Source: Enoplosus armatus (taxonomy: Eukaryota > Chordata > Actinopteri > Centrarchiformes > Enoplosidae). From it: a stretch of 64,000 bases of DNA. The notes beneath the pieces were generated by a model that was given only the letters and a program-made list of their open reading frames with translations, searched no databases and was not told where the DNA came from. Positions 1-11,965 of the stretch are shown in pieces. The position numbers and the translations under genes were made by a program. The stretch lies in contig NC_092201.1 in NCBI RefSeq assembly GCF_043641665.1, positions 4,807,501-4,871,500 of the forward strand. Direction: 5' to 3'. Each line of letters begins with the position of its first letter. Position 1 is the stretch's first letter.

Positions 1-47
1 TGTACATGAGGTTGTATTCAGTGAGTTTTATTTTGTTGTGGTTTCAT

Positions 48-360
48 GGGGGTTATGTGAGGGACTATTTCTTGGCCCAGTGCGTTGATTCCCTCACAGT
101 GACGACAAGACTTTTTGCTCCCTGACCCACACCAAAAACCTTGTGAAACCACAGCACGTTGATTTTGCACTTCACTGTTTGTGCGCGTAAAACAAACAAG
201 ACATAAACGTGTTCATTGGTGAGCTTTACAGGTTCTGATAAACAGATATTTTTTAACCTTTGGACAGAGCCAGGCTAGCTGTTTCCCCCTGCTCCCGCTC
301 TTTGTGCTAAGCTAAGCTAACTGTATCCTGTCTTCATATCTACAGACAGTGATATCACAG
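48..360 (+). repeat. Teleost interspersed repeat, copy 1
   Basis: The stretch contains words I recognise from a very common percomorph interspersed repeat: a run of AAACAAACAAGA followed by ACGTGTT, then GGACAGAGCCAGGCTAGCTG, TTTCCCCCTG and GCTAAGCTAAGCTAAC. It lies downstream of the receptor 3' UTR. A second, more diverged copy is at about 19285-19550. I cannot name the family with confidence and see no coding capacity. Boundaries are approximate. Confidence 0.65.
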
Positions 361-1065
361 TGGGGGCTCATTCTCCAGTAGGATCATTGATTCATCTGAT
401 TGGTCCAAATTAGTAGGAGTGTGTCTCCATCCACTGGATAAATACGGAGGGGCTGGAGACAGATATCTTAATACCTGGCCAAATGAAAGCAACATAACCA
501 GCTGTTATTTTTCAGCTGAACCGACCTTATAAGTTTGAGATTATTTCTAGTCACCTGCTGGGCCCACCAGCGAACAAAGTTGACAACAGCGTTAATATAT
601 TTATATATCTATTATGTATTAATGGCAACTCATTCCCACAGGGGCTCATTTGTAGATGGGATAGCTTCCAGCCCTGATGTGACCATGTCAGAGGCAATCT
701 ACACATGCTGCCCCACTTTATTCTACATGTTGCTGGTTGGAAGTTCCACGATGAGGATCACAGACGGTTAGAAAGAAGGCAAGCAGAGGGGCACACGTGG
801 GTGTACATGCATACTCTGAGCCAGCACACACCCACATGTGCACTCACATAAATACTGAGTATACACTGATATGTACAGTTATCTACAGGTATCTTCACTG
901 AACTTCAAACATCTGAGGTTTGTAAATTCAGTCAGCCCTATTTTCCCATTTTGAAGTTTTCTTGTGTTTTCGTACAGCGCAGATCTTCCTCCGCTCTTTA
1001 TCTTTTTTCATTTTTCATCAGCTCAGTGTCACTCCCAAGTGCTCCCTGCTTTACACAGCCTCATT
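361..1065. other. 3' flanking DNA, no gene seen
   Basis: Low-complexity-poor, AT-leaning DNA beyond the nearest candidate poly(A) signal of the receptor gene. The open frames here are short, start with non-ATG codons or lack any recognisable protein, and I treat them as chance. Further AATAAA hexamers on the minus strand occur at 717-722 and 27-32, so the receptor 3' UTR could extend through part or all of this stretch. Confidence 0.5.
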
Positions 1066-1071
1066 TTTATT
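1066..1071 (-). terminator. Candidate poly(A) signal AATAAA of the M2 receptor gene
   Basis: TTTATT on the plus strand reads AATAAA on the minus strand. It is the first canonical hexamer I see downstream of the receptor stop codon, about 310 bases away. Alternative hexamers lie at 717-722 and 27-32. Which one is used cannot be decided from sequence alone. Confidence 0.35.
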
Positions 1072-1381
1072 TTAGCTTACAACTCCGAATAAAGCTGGAT
1101 TTTTCACAACCGTCCTTATCTATGCTGCTTCTGCATGACACACCTCAAAGCAACTGGCATCAGTTGAATTTGTGTAAAGTGCTACAACCGGTTATTGAGA
1201 GAGAAATTGGAGAAGAAAAAAAAAACCAAATGATAAAATGAAGGAAAGTAATTTAAAATGTACTCTTGCAGTCTTTATCATGCTCGCAAACCTTTTTCAT
1301 GGACACACACACACATATACATGGATGGCACACACACACAGGCAACTCATACTTCAACTCTTTCTCCTAAGTGGCCCATAT
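1072..1381 (-). other. Proximal 3' UTR of the M2 receptor gene
   Basis: This is the stretch between the receptor TAA stop (1382-1384) and the nearest candidate poly(A) signal. In mRNA sense it carries two GU-dinucleotide runs (1303-1341) starting about 40 bases after the stop, separated by a short UGUAUAUG-containing spacer. No extended open frame on the minus strand continues the receptor. The right boundary is firm; the left depends on which poly(A) signal is used. Confidence 0.5.
1303..1341 (+). repeat. Interrupted CA microsatellite (GU-rich in the mRNA)
   Basis: Two CA runs (about 1303-1315 and 1329-1341) flank a short ATATACATGGATGG spacer. On the minus strand they form a GU-rich element within the presumed 3' UTR. 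Confidence 0.9.
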
Positions 1382-2890
1382 TTATCTGGCTGACCTAATA
1401 TTTTTATACTGGCAGAGGAGAAGATGTTTGAATGTCTTTTTAAATGTGGCATTGCACAGGGCGTAGCAGGCCGGGTTGATGGTGCTGTTGATGTAGCACA
1501 GCCAGTAGCCGATAGTCCACACTGTGTTGGGGATGCAGCTGGAGCAGAAGGTGTTGATAAGCACCATCACATTATAAGGAGTCCAGGTGGCTACAAAAGC
1601 TACCAGGATGGCCATTATGGTGCGGGTCACTTTTTTCTCCCGTGATGGCGGCGCTTTCTTCTTCTTGTTGGGAGGCTGCTTCGTCATCTTCACAATCTTC
1701 CGCGCCACGTGATTCTGCCGCTCTGTGGCCGGGACGATCTCCACGGTGGCGTTGGATGGTGTGTAGCAGTCACCCTTGGGTGATTTTGTCTTGATCTTGA
1801 TGCAGGTCAGCTTGGAGCCCCCTGCCTTGGCTCGCTGACGTGGGAGCGGCTGGCTTGTCTCTGCGCTGGAGTTAGCCGCAGAGGGCGCCGCCTCCTCATC
1901 CCTCTGATTGGACGCGGCCACACTGCCTGATGTTGAATCGTTGGAGCTCTCCTTCTCCTCTCCAGGAGCGCAGTTCTCCCTTGCCATGTCGTCACCTTCG
2001 GTTTCTCCCTCAGCAGTGGTCGAGGACGGTCCTTTGCCATTTTGCAGTTTTCCATCATGCTGGTTAGCTCCATTGTCAGCATTCTGGCTCTGGGAACACC
2101 CTGTGTCTTCCCCTGGTACGTTGTTATTATTGGGTTTTGGTGTGTTGTTCCTCCTATGGCCGGGCGACAGGGGCTCTGGATTGGCTGCTGATGGCTTGCG
2201 GTTGTCCTTCTTCACGCGGCTCTTGCTCGCTCTGGAGATCTGCCAGTAGAGCTGAATCATGATGATGACAGGCAGGTAAAAGGCGGCGATGGCGGTGCCA
2301 AAAGTGACTGCGGCATTAGAGAAGAACTGGATGTAGCACTCCTTCTCAGGCACTGTCCGCCCACCAACAATAAACTGCCAGAAGAGAATGGCTGGTGCCC
2401 AGAGAATGAAAGACAGGACCCAGGCTGCAGCGATCATCATTCCTGCCATCTTGGTGGTCCTTTTGACAGGGTAGCTGAGGGGCTTGGTGACACAGAAATA
2501 TCTGTCAAAGCTTATGATGAGAAGATTCATGACAGACGCATTGCTGACAACATAGTCCAAGGCTAACCACAGGTCACACACCACCGGCCCCAGGGGCCAG
2601 TACCCTATTACTATGTAGACTGTGTACAAGTTCATAGAGCACAGTCCAATAATTAGGTCAGCACATGCAAGGCTGAATAAAAAATAGTTGTTGACAGTCT
2701 GTAGGTTCCTATTAACTTTGATGGAAAGCATGACCAGGATATTTCCAATAACTGTAACCAAACTGAGGGAACCGGCCACCAACACGATGAACACCACCTC
2801 CACAGTCTTGTAGGCGCTTTCGCTCTCTTCCACGACTTCTGTGCCATTGCCTTCGGAGGCATTCCAGTAGGTGAAATTGAATACATCCAT
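1382..2890 (-). CDS. chrm2a: Muscarinic acetylcholine receptor M2 (complete coding exon)
   Basis: This encodes a class A G-protein-coupled receptor of 502 residues that binds acetylcholine at the plasma membrane. M2 receptors couple to Gi/o, lowering cAMP and opening GIRK channels in heart and neurons. Near-identity to vertebrate M2 runs through all seven helices (about 31-54, 68-90, 105-126, 149-170, 194-215, 425-447, 457-478). Visible key residues are N50, D78, ligand-binding D112, DRY at 129-131, W157, the disulfide pair C105/C185, W436, Y439, N440, Y462, NPxxY at 472-476 and C-terminal C493, a likely palmitoylation site. The N-terminus has three N-glycosylation sequons (N5, N10, N15). The third intracellular loop (about 219-424) keeps the acidic/Ser cluster [11 protein letters not shown] (311-321), a GRK target in mammalian M2, and basic runs before helix 6. 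The protein is 36 residues longer than human M2 (466), with a longer N-terminus and loop. The ATG has a strong context (gccATGG), and an in-frame TGA lies 33 bases upstream. The subtype M2 is secure; the a rather than b paralogue rests on my recall of the N-terminus. No frameshift or missing key residue was seen. Confidence 0.98.
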   Translation of the reverse strand: MDVFNFTYWNASEGNGTEVVEESESAYKTVEVVFIVLVAGSLSLVTVIGNILVMLSIKVNRNLQTVNNYFLFSLACADLIIGLCSMNLYTVYIVIGYWPLGPVVCDLWLALDYVVSNASVMNLLIISFDRYFCVTKPLSYPVKRTTKMAGMMIAAAWVLSFILWAPAILFWQFIVGGRTVPEKECYIQFFSNAAVTFGTAIAAFYLPVIIMIQLYWQISRASKSRVKKDNRKPSAANPEPLSPGHRRNNTPKPNNNNVPGEDTGCSQSQNADNGANQHDGKLQNGKGPSSTTAEGETEGDDMARENCAPGEEKESSNDSTSGSVAASNQRDEEAAPSAANSSAETSQPLPRQRAKAGGSKLTCIKIKTKSPKGDCYTPSNATVEIVPATERQNHVARKIVKMTKQPPNKKKKAPPSREKKVTRTIMAILVAFVATWTPYNVMVLINTFCSSCIPNTVWTIGYWLCYINSTINPACYALCNATFKKTFKHLLLCQYKNIRSAR

Positions 2891-2950
2891 GGCATTTGGT
2901 CTTGTGTTGCCACCTCCTACTCAGATGGAACCTACAAAAGAGAACAAAAC
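2891..2950 (-). other. 5' UTR piece and splice acceptor of the coding exon
   Basis: On the minus strand a pyrimidine-rich tract (about 2934-2953) ends in TTTTGTAG, with the AG at 2933-2932, so the exon would begin at 2931, 41 bases before the ATG. An acceptor shortly upstream of an intronless coding region is the known arrangement of vertebrate CHRM2 genes, whose upstream exons are non-coding. Within the 41 bases are an in-frame TGA at 2923-2921 and an out-of-frame ATG at 2895-2893 in a weak context. Confidence 0.85.
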
Positions 2951-5900
2951 AGAGGAAGAGAAGATTTGTAATGAGGTGCAAAAGATGACTGTGGGACATC
3001 AGCAGCACTTTAATATTTAACATGCAGTTATTAGTTTCAGCCACATTCAATAAAATAACCTCAATATGCTACAAAAGATGCAATGCCATCTTTTAACATG
3101 TAATGGTGTGAGATTAATGAAGATCCAGAGGCAGATTATAAAATGTAAATATACATGTCTCTCTAAACCCTCCGTATGAGCGGCGACCTTCTCTGTGTTG
3201 CATCAGCTTTTAGCTTCGTCTGAAAGCAATTCATCAAATAACAGTGACAATTTTGGCAGTACGCCAATTAGATTGGTAATTAGAAGCCCAGATATCTGGC
3301 ACAGATATTTTTCATAATCAGTGCGTAAATAACATCTCCCCATTAGACACCTGCTTCATTATTGGTGGGAGAAAAAAAAAAGCACAAAAAAAGGGACTGC
3401 ACAATCAAAATGCACGTGAATGGCTGATGAAAAATGAGATGTGTGGAAATGAGGCACCAAGTCAAATGAGGATAACACAATGATAGCCTCAGCATGGTGG
3501 CACAACGTTTAGTATCAATTCATTTCAACCTAATCAGTGGAAGAGGCTGTTTATTAAATGTCTAATTTTGTATAAAAACTGTCTCCAAATACTCAAGTTA
3601 AACCTGCAAGAACAGATCGCAGTGGATACCAAAATAAAACACTGGCAACAAATGTCTCCATGTAGAAATCCAAGTGATGTATGAAAATACTTTTGCTGTC
3701 TTTTCAAGGCATGTGTGTCTGTACTGCTATCAACTTCATATTTATTTTTTCAAGCAGGGTGCTCACAGTTATTCTTTTTTCTGCCTATCTACCTTGAGGG
3801 GCACATAATGCCTACAAATCATGGCATACTAATGGCTTGAATCACTGTATTTTCATGTCATACCGTCCCCTGAATGTGTTCCCAAACCCCTATATTTGCA
3901 GTTGATAGGCGTTTCAAGATCAGCCTTACCCTCTACCGTGAATAAAGTTTTTTTAAACTATGTAATGTTAGCACGTACATTTGTAAAAGTGAGAGGAAAA
4001 AGTATAAATACACCACACACACAGTCCATATTACCAAGAGTTCAATAAAAACTTTAAAAGGAATTATTGACAAAATTGGCGCTGACATTTTATCTTCAAA
4101 GGTCCATTTCCAACTTGCACTTAAAAATTCTCTTCATACAGCACTATAAAATTCTTTTGATCCCCAAGTGACCCACTAGTTCTTGCTTTTAACCTTAAAC
4201 ATTTGCCTGTTTTGTAGACCTTGCTTTGATTTATACACTGAACAGTTCTGTGTTTCACAGGCCTTTGATATTAGGAGGAATGTGGTTTGTCTGCTCTGCG
4301 TCTGGAGCTGGGCCGCAACTCCTGCAGCCGTGGGTCAGATTTTACTGCACACTTGGTGGCTTATCACTTATCAGTTTGACATAAATATCATCAGGCAGGA
4401 GAAGCGCTGCAACCTGTTTCCTCAAGCTGACAATTTTTTTTTGTAACAGAACTAATAAATTCTTTATTCAGCCTGTAAATCAAAAGCTTTTTGAAAGTAC
4501 TTCAAAGAAAGATCAATACGCTGTCCAATAAGTTTGATGACATTGCAGTGAATACAAATCTCTGGACACATACATTTACATTTTCCTTCATGGTACAGCT
4601 CTATTGTAATGATATTCTGCTTTCTTTCTTTTGCTTTTCTTGTTTTTCTTTTTTAATTCTTGTAATTCCGATTACATTTAGACCATCTTACTCAACATGC
4701 TTTACGTAAGTCACTCACTTGATTTCAACTTGATGGTGACAATAGATTGGTCATTGACCATCTGATGAAGTGAAACAATGTGAAACTGATGTATCACCGG
4801 GATACCAAAGTTAATGAAGTGTTATGGGTGACACACTACTGCAGCTGGAGAGCTGTCTTGTCCAAGACTTTGCCATTTCGGCTTAAGGTCTTTAACAGTT
4901 GAGCGCAGTTGCTGAGTAACTAGTGAACATTCACTTATCTGCTGTGCCAGAAATCCCTAATCATTGCATTAGGCATGGAGCTAAGCTGGCCTAATCCCCA
5001 TAAAATGTTTAAGTCCGCCGATTTATATTCAAAAACACCAACAATACAAATGGGACACACTTGTGGCTCGCTTGAGACAAGTGGATTAGAGAAGTAAAGT
5101 GGATCAGTATAGATGGTCATAGCACAGTGGAGGCAGTTAACTCCCTTTGCTGCTCTTTGTCCACCTCTAGCTGCCATAAGCCTCGTCCCACACCTGAAAT
5201 CTCTGCCACAACACAGCCAAAGCTGTGCCCCAGCTAGAGTCAACTAAAGATGCACAAATCCTTTTCAGCTGCCAGCCGAGGTTTTCTGAAAAGGTCTCAG
5301 GAGAGCCTAGATTTGGTTTTAAAGCTTCCATCCACATATAGTGAGTCATGTTAGCATCAACCTGCTGTGAAAAGACTTGTGCTTCCAAGGAAAGCCAGTG
5401 TTGTGCTTTACTTCACCCATCAGGCTGCTGCTGTGCACTTTTGCCTATAGGATTCCTGCTTAGATATCTTTATCTTGAAAGTTTTACTGAACAGAGGGAA
5501 GACGTCTTTGCTTCAGTGTTGACTGGTGGAAACGCTGGCATCCCAGCTCGCTGAGCATGAGTGCAGTTGCCATCGCCCGGGGAGAGCAGCAGTGGCACTC
5601 TTAGCATAGCTATCAATCATAGAGCTTACCTGCAAGCCTCAGTACTACTGCAGTCAGCGCCAGTGCATCTGACAGAGCCCAATCAGAACATGAGTGGCAC
5701 ATCCGTTATTATCATCCTAGCAGAGATGAATATTCAGATTTTCATCTCATCACAGTGGTGGATTAACATACTCACTCCACTTGAAGTAAAATATAAGATA
5801 GGCTTGGCCTTCATCTTCCTTAAACTTCTGCATTGAGTTTAATGTGCGTCAGTGGATTCCACAATCCTAAATTTGCCCTTTTTGTCTAGTGTATTAGAAA

Positions 5901-7239
5901 AATAGTGAGTCAGTTGCTGCCATGGGAGGACGTGAATAAATGAGCTTGAGTATTGTTCTGTGTTCAGACTTAGGTATTCCTGGAGCTGGCTCACTAGAGC
6001 TGAAAATTGCTTGTGCCCTTTGGGAAGCAGAAAGGGCCAACCCCATCCTTTCTCCAAAACTTCTGTCCTCACTGCTGTTTGTAGTTGACTCAAGGATGGT
6101 CAGATGACTACTGAGTAAACCCAAATAACTGTGCTGAAGTGAGAAACAATCGTTGCATTTTTGTTTAGACAATAACTGCTTTGCCTTTTATTAAATAAGC
6201 TAAATAGCCACTTACACAGGTCACTGGTTTTGTCAGGGACGGACAACAGGCGTCAACTTTCTGCTGGTGCAGCTTCAAGCACATTGTTTCCAAATGTGGA
6301 AGCTGTGCGGTTGCTGCTCTTAAACCGATGCATGTGGCTGCCTCCCTAGTGTCCAGATTCCCATTCCCCATCTCTGAGCACTGATCCAAGGTAAAGCCCA
6401 GGGTACCTGCCCCCTGCTTCCTATGATTACATGCATTTTCATTGCTGGCCCTCTCCATGGGAGCATGCAGGGTTAGGCCTTCGTTTACTTGCTGTTTGCA
6501 GAGAAGCATGACTGGAATGCAAAACCTATCATTGCTGCAGTACAGCTGCTCCACAGGGGGTGCAGATCCATTCAGCACTCCTCCCAGTGGTATTACAGTT
6601 AATGGATATAAGCAAGTTTTAAAAAAGAAAAAAAAAGCATTACTTAACATACTAATCTCAAGGCTTCCCTATTATAGACAAAAAGCATAGATTTTTCCAA
6701 CAGAGAAGAGGTATAATATGTCGTGATGAGATGTGGGAAGGTTTGAACTGATCATCAATGACAGCTGGTAAATATAAAGTAGAAGTGTTTTGCTTCATTG
6801 AGACGATCTCCTATAACTCTATTGGGTGGTTAAGTTCCTGTTTAGGTAAATATTGGCTCATTTTACACTAAGTGTGTGTGTAAACTCCAGCCGGGCTGTC
6901 ATTCAGACAGGGAAACTGACAAAGCACTGAGATACACATAGACACACAAATGCATACAAATATTTGAAGAAATGTTTAGCAGGAAATGAAAAAGGTTCCG
7001 ATAACCATCAAACCAATACACCGTCTCAGTGTTGTGATGAAACATGGCAACAAAACGATCCAAATCTTGAGCTGGTGAAGTATAATTACAAATTTGCATT
7101 AATTTCCTCAAGCTCTTTCCACTGTCTCAGTGGCATCAGACTGTTAGGGATAGATCTTGACAGATGCCTGTAGAGATTCAGTGTAAATATTTATACAGAG
7201 AATGATCAAAGCCATTTATACATCCATTATTTGGGTACT

Positions 7240-8458
7240 GCATCATGGTGGTAGTGGGCTAAACAAAGTAGGCGAGACGTCCTTCTCCCCCAGCCACAAC
7301 CTTCAGTTCTACCTGAGTAATCCTGGGGTGTTCCCTGCCCTGGAAAGTTATGTAATTCCTCCAGCAAATTCTGTAAAAGTATCCTCCTGGTTCTCGACCT
7401 CGGAGGAGACCCAGGGGGATACCACCAAAGGGAATACCTTCCTGGGAGGTATTCAGGTCAGAACACCTGGCTCCTTTCAACTAAAAAGGAGCAGGGATTC
7501 TACTTAAAGCTCCCATTGGAGGTCTGAGTGTCTCACCCTGTCCCTGTAGGTCCTTACAGGTGAACCCAGACACGCTATGAAGGAAGCCAATTTTGGCTGT
7601 TTCTTGTGTTAATACTTCTTCTGAACACTCGAAGGCAGCGTGAAACACCTGCCGTCATAGAAAGGGGGGAGATGCAATAACCGTTTAAATATGAGAATTC
7701 GACCATCTGACAAGCACTTCTGAAGACACATACTTGCGCCTATACTCATTAAGGAGATATCAACATCCTTGAACTCCTTGACTTAAAGCAGCATGGTACT
7801 TCCAGCCTGAAAAGGGCAATCCAATATTATCCAGCAGAGTACCAAGGCCTCAGACTTGGAGATAGCAACCCTCACCCCAACTGCTTGACACTTGGCTGTG
7901 CACCTGTCACAGGCAGACATCATCAGCAAAAAGTATACATGAAGGTCACCAAACTATACTCTCCACACTTCAGCAGTGCTTTGATGTTCTGTATACAGAG
8001 CCCAAAGCTCACAGAAAGCCCACACACATATATATATATATATATATAGGTCCTACCGTAGTTATACAAGGACCATAAGGCTCATAGCAATGGCCTGCAT
8101 GCCATATTCTCTGCTCCAACTCAGTGGATCTCAGTTGGGTTCTTGCAAGCATCTCAACACTTGGCTGGTGCTTCTCACTCTAGAGAAGTCCAACCCTGTG
8201 CAAGCATTGTTCCCAGAGTATGTGCTGTATGTAGAGATGAGCCAAACTGCTCCCATCCCAGTCCGAACTCCAGGATTTCTCCAGGGTTAGGTCACTCTTT
8301 CCCATTAAATCTGATTCAAGGGGGCCTTGGAATCATTCCAAATCTTGCCCCTCACTTGGGGCTAATTTGCCTTGAGAGACCTTACCAGGAGCTTTTCCCT
8401 CCCTGACAAGTCCCAGGGTCACACAACCTCTCCAACATGATAAGACTGCGATTAACAG
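7240..8458 (-). mobile_element. Degenerate LINE (non-LTR retrotransposon) fragment with reverse transcriptase remnant
   Basis: Read on the minus strand, 7933-7916 encodes L-F-A-D-D-V, the catalytic FADD motif of reverse transcriptases. The plus strand carries many words of a LINE that is very common, usually antisense, in fish genomes: GGCGAGACGTCCTTCTCCCC (about 7271), TTGAACTCCTTGACTTAAAG and GGCCTCAGACTTGGAGATAG around 7760-7866, CATCATCAGCAAAAAG, and near the right end CAAGGGGGCCTTGGAATCAT and CTTACCAGGAGC. The frame is broken by many stops and indels and large parts are missing, so it is an old non-autonomous relic. I think it belongs to an L2/Maui-type clade, but the clade is my inference. 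A TA microsatellite lies inside it. Confidence 0.75.
8021..8048 (+). repeat. CA/TA microsatellite
   Basis: A short CA run leads into about ten TA units. It lies inside the LINE relic, between its reverse transcriptase remnant and its 5'-side segment. Confidence 0.9.
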
Positions 8459-11419
8459 ATGGAGTATCAAACGGTTTAGGAATGACTTGACAGTAGCCTC
8501 TCATTAAAAAGTTAGATAGTAGCATTATGCATGAGAGGATGAAGGTAGGGAAAACTTCTTCTATGCAGGTGTGACAAAACCCAGACCTCTCTGGCAGCGC
8601 TTGCGTTAAGTGGACATGAAGCAAGAGACGTTAATGGAGACTTAACAAGCAGGAAATGGCATTCAAGGGGGTGGAAAAACAAGCTGTGATAATCTGCAAA
8701 CAGTCAACTACCCAGAGATTCCCCAGAGAACCTGTAGGTGGCCATGTGTCACTGGGCACCAAGTGAGGGGAAAGCGATCAGAATGCACACTGGAGAATTC
8801 GCATGTCTTTTTGCGTACACATATTTTGATTAAGAACACAGTGAGGGGGTGTATGAATACAGGTCTTTGCCAGACACTTCGCCATCCGTTTCAGTCCTAA
8901 TGTGGTCAACCAAATCAAGACGGAGAGACTGCTCCACTCTCCCTCTTTATTGCTGTTGATGAATTGTCTTGAGTCTTGACAGCAAGAGGCTCATAAGTCT
9001 TTCACTGTGACCTTTAGACGCCACTTCATAGAAATTATATTCACACTGATTTACCACAAATTACCTTCAGCATTGCAGGAATGTCGTTTTAAGGTGTCCT
9101 CTATCCTTACCTCTTCAGAGAATGCTCAGAGATCAGCCTATTGATATTCCTGCTATTTTGCTATGGCAGCCTCCACACCATCTGTGAAAAATGACAGTGT
9201 CACATACGACCTCTACTGTTCTGCCAGGCAGCCCAGCCAACAACTCTAATTTACTGTAGGCCACCGCATTCAACCCAAAAATCTGTTAGATACACATTTT
9301 GAAGATAAAACTACTGGAAGCGTGTTTTAGCCTTCTGCTGAGCACAGATTAAAATAGCCTACAAGAGCCAAGTCAACGCATTTTGAACAGATGCAGGTCA
9401 ATTGAAAGATCTTACATACAGTAGTTCTAACCGTAGTTGACAGTTCAGAAGCCACACTGTCTGGAAAAAATCTCACAAGCCTTCTGGGATGCGAAAACAC
9501 TGGAGCTCAGCCAGTAATGAATGAAAAAAGTCCTCAAGCAAGCTGGGAAGGTAAGGGAGACGAGTCAATTTTCCCCTGTCATACGGAGAGACCCTGCAGC
9601 AGCTACGACTTGACAAACACCGTCACGCTACCTACCTCCAACGCTCGCTATCTCGCCTCTCACTTCACATTAAACATTTTATTTCCACGACTGAAAAACC
9701 CAACACCGTCCTCTGTTGATTTGGCTTTAATTAGCAGATTTCCATATTTCTAATCATAATCGCTTCTCAAGAGTGGAAGCAGTGGTATGAGCTGCTACCC
9801 CACCTAGTACAACTTCATTAATCTGAATCTCAATGGAGAGTTTTAGTATCTTATTATAGTTTAAGTAACATCACCCGTGTTTCCAATATCAGCACAAATA
9901 TCTGCTTTTATCAGCAACCTTCATCTAAAAATACCATTATCATTATCTGCCTTAACATGTCCATGTTAGCTAAACCCCAGTGCAGATCAGGAAACACATC
10001 ACAGAGACAAGACATTCTACTTTTTCCTCATGGAAATCGTCCCTGGTGGCTCTGTTAGCTGATACATGACAAACATTTTTCGCTGGGCATTTTCAGCAGC
10101 CCTGAAACAAGCTATAATCAACAGACAGACATATAAAGCAACATCTGGCAGGAAAGCCATTTCTCTGGTGAAATGCTGCAGGACATTGCCAGCAACAAAC
10201 ACCCTGCATATTTGTCCAAGGCTAATGCTATGGATGGAATAATGTAAATATGTGTGGGGATCTAACACTGTGCGTGGAGAAATCCTTTGAGCTTGTATAA
10301 GTGTATTGACATTTCCATTTCTCCGCCCATAAAAATGTGCCCATTTTTGATTATCTAATCTGTGTCTCATGTGGGCAAAAATAGAACATCGATGATTGTT
10401 GCACGATACAGTGCATGCCTTTCTCCGCGGCTCATCTTCAACAGACCTGCTGCATTTCAGGCTCTGATTCATCAACCCAAGGAAATAAAGAGTCACTGCT
10501 AAGCTCTGCTTGGCCAGGAACACCATCATGTACCACATTATATGTGGCAATATGGTGTCTTACCCTGTTGTTGCTATCATCTAAGAGCATCTCCCAAGTA
10601 ATGTACACTGTCATTAGAATGACAATATGGCCTGTTTCCTTTTCTATATTGCCTCTGGGACTCCCCTGCTGTCCCTGCTTCTTCATACTATGCATGGCAA
10701 TGAGCTGGCCTGCTAGTCTCTCCCGGCAGTTTCCTGGCTCATTACTGATTTCATATAGAGCACAGACATGGTAGCACTCTCCACCGAGCCTTTGCATTTA
10801 TGTAGCGGCTGGGTAATCTCCTCACACAGGTGAAGCAGAGCCCTGCTGGTGCTGCTCTGGGGCTTCGTCTCCCAGGCTTTGTTCAATTAAACCCTGCTCT
10901 TTGCTGCCACCACGGAACGAGTGCATAGTGTCGAATTACCCAGTATGGAAATGAAGGGGAAGGAAGGGATAAGTGTTACAGAAATGTACATACTTCAATT
11001 TTGATTTGTTGAAGAGTTTTAGACAGCACGACTAAGAGGAGTAAAAATAAAATATGAGGCAGCCTCTGCTGCAAACAAATGGAAAGGTCACCTTCTATTA
11101 ATGTGGTGAAACGATGCCTTTGAATAATGAGATTGTGTTATGCAAGTGAACTCTCAGACTTGTACAGTGAGTGGCTCTGGTGCCACCGGCTCTCAGTGTA
11201 GACTGACTTTATGACCAGACATTTTAACACAGGCCGGTGAGCAATTATAACTAACCCTTTGACTAGAGTGTGCTTAGTGGGAAGAACATAAGTCTGTTAA
11301 TGTCACTCTCAATGAGACGCCCTTAAAGGTTTAACTGCTTCTCAAAAAGGTGTCGAGCACATAGTTAGTATTCACATACAGGGTATGTGTAGCAGTGAGG
11401 ATCAGTGATGTTACACACA

Positions 11420-11965
11420 CCCTGGCTGTAGTACTTGAGTCTCATTACGGCCTCGAGTCCCGTCTCAAGAGCACTTTTTTGAATGATCCACTACTGGAAG
11501 TTGACTTCACTTCTTCCTCCCTATAAACATGAAAAATAGGTCGTTTTAAGCAGTAATTTCAAATGTAGACACACATTTAAAGCCACTATATGTACAATTT
11601 GTCTGTTAGATTTTTATGCAGTTGTGGCCTCTTTCATGATACTGATGTTGCAGTCTATCTGTTGCTTTCAGTCTATTCATCTCAATTTCCCTGCATGCAT
11701 TAGTGTCTATTTTGATACTACCACTGGAGGATGCCAAAAAAGGACTTTTCCAAATTCTACACTGTGCCTGTAAGAATGTACGCAAACCTCCAATGCTACT
11801 GACAGGTAGATCTTAAACTTTCGCATCATTACTTCTGCATTTAGAAAGACTATTTAGGTCTCAATGTTCAATACAACTGAATTTTCTCTCCTCCTTGTCT
11901 TAACTCGGGCTCATACCTTTTTGATCTTGGCTCAAACTCAACTGGACTTCGACTTGGAACTTATA
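11420..11965. repeat. Fish repeat of the ACTCGAGTCC type, split by an insertion
   Basis: Fragments TAGTACTTGAGTCTCATTAC and CCTCGAGTCCCG near 11430-11470, and AACTCGGGCTCATACC, TCAAACTCAACTGGACTTCG and ACTTGGAAC near 11903-11960, resemble a fish repeat made of degenerate ACTCGGACTTGG-type units. The two parts flank the inverted-repeat element at 11576-11773, suggesting nesting. The assignment rests on word similarity only. Confidence 0.4.
11576..11773. mobile_element. Probable MITE with imperfect terminal inverted repeats
   Basis: The left end begins TTAAAGCCACTATATGTAC and the right end, reverse-complemented, begins TTACAGGCACAGTGTAGAA; both continue into AATTT. The pattern matches a widespread teleost short element whose ends read like TTAAAGG..CAGTGTGTAGAATTT. 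Length is about 198 bases with no coding capacity. Target-site duplication is not obvious. Confidence 0.5.

Noticed and set aside
1807..2249. Open frames on the plus strand and in another minus frame across the receptor (for example 1908-2249 plus, 1807-2082 minus)
   Set aside because: They overlap the conserved receptor coding sequence and show no protein family; they are shadows of its GC-rich third loop.
5626..5672. Strong minus-strand donor CAG|GTAAGC with a weak acceptor about 45 bases upstream, suggesting a small 5' UTR exon
   Set aside because: The acceptor has a poor pyrimidine tract, and several donors this good are expected by chance per strand.
6165..6650. 161-codon minus-strand open frame starting with ATG and a poly-Phe stretch
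   Set aside because: The Phe run comes from an A/T tract, no domain is recognisable, and the length is compatible with chance in 64 kb.
10017..10550. 177-codon minus-strand open frame
   Set aside because: It begins with a TTG codon, resembles no family and lies in AT-rich intronic DNA; only modestly longer than chance.
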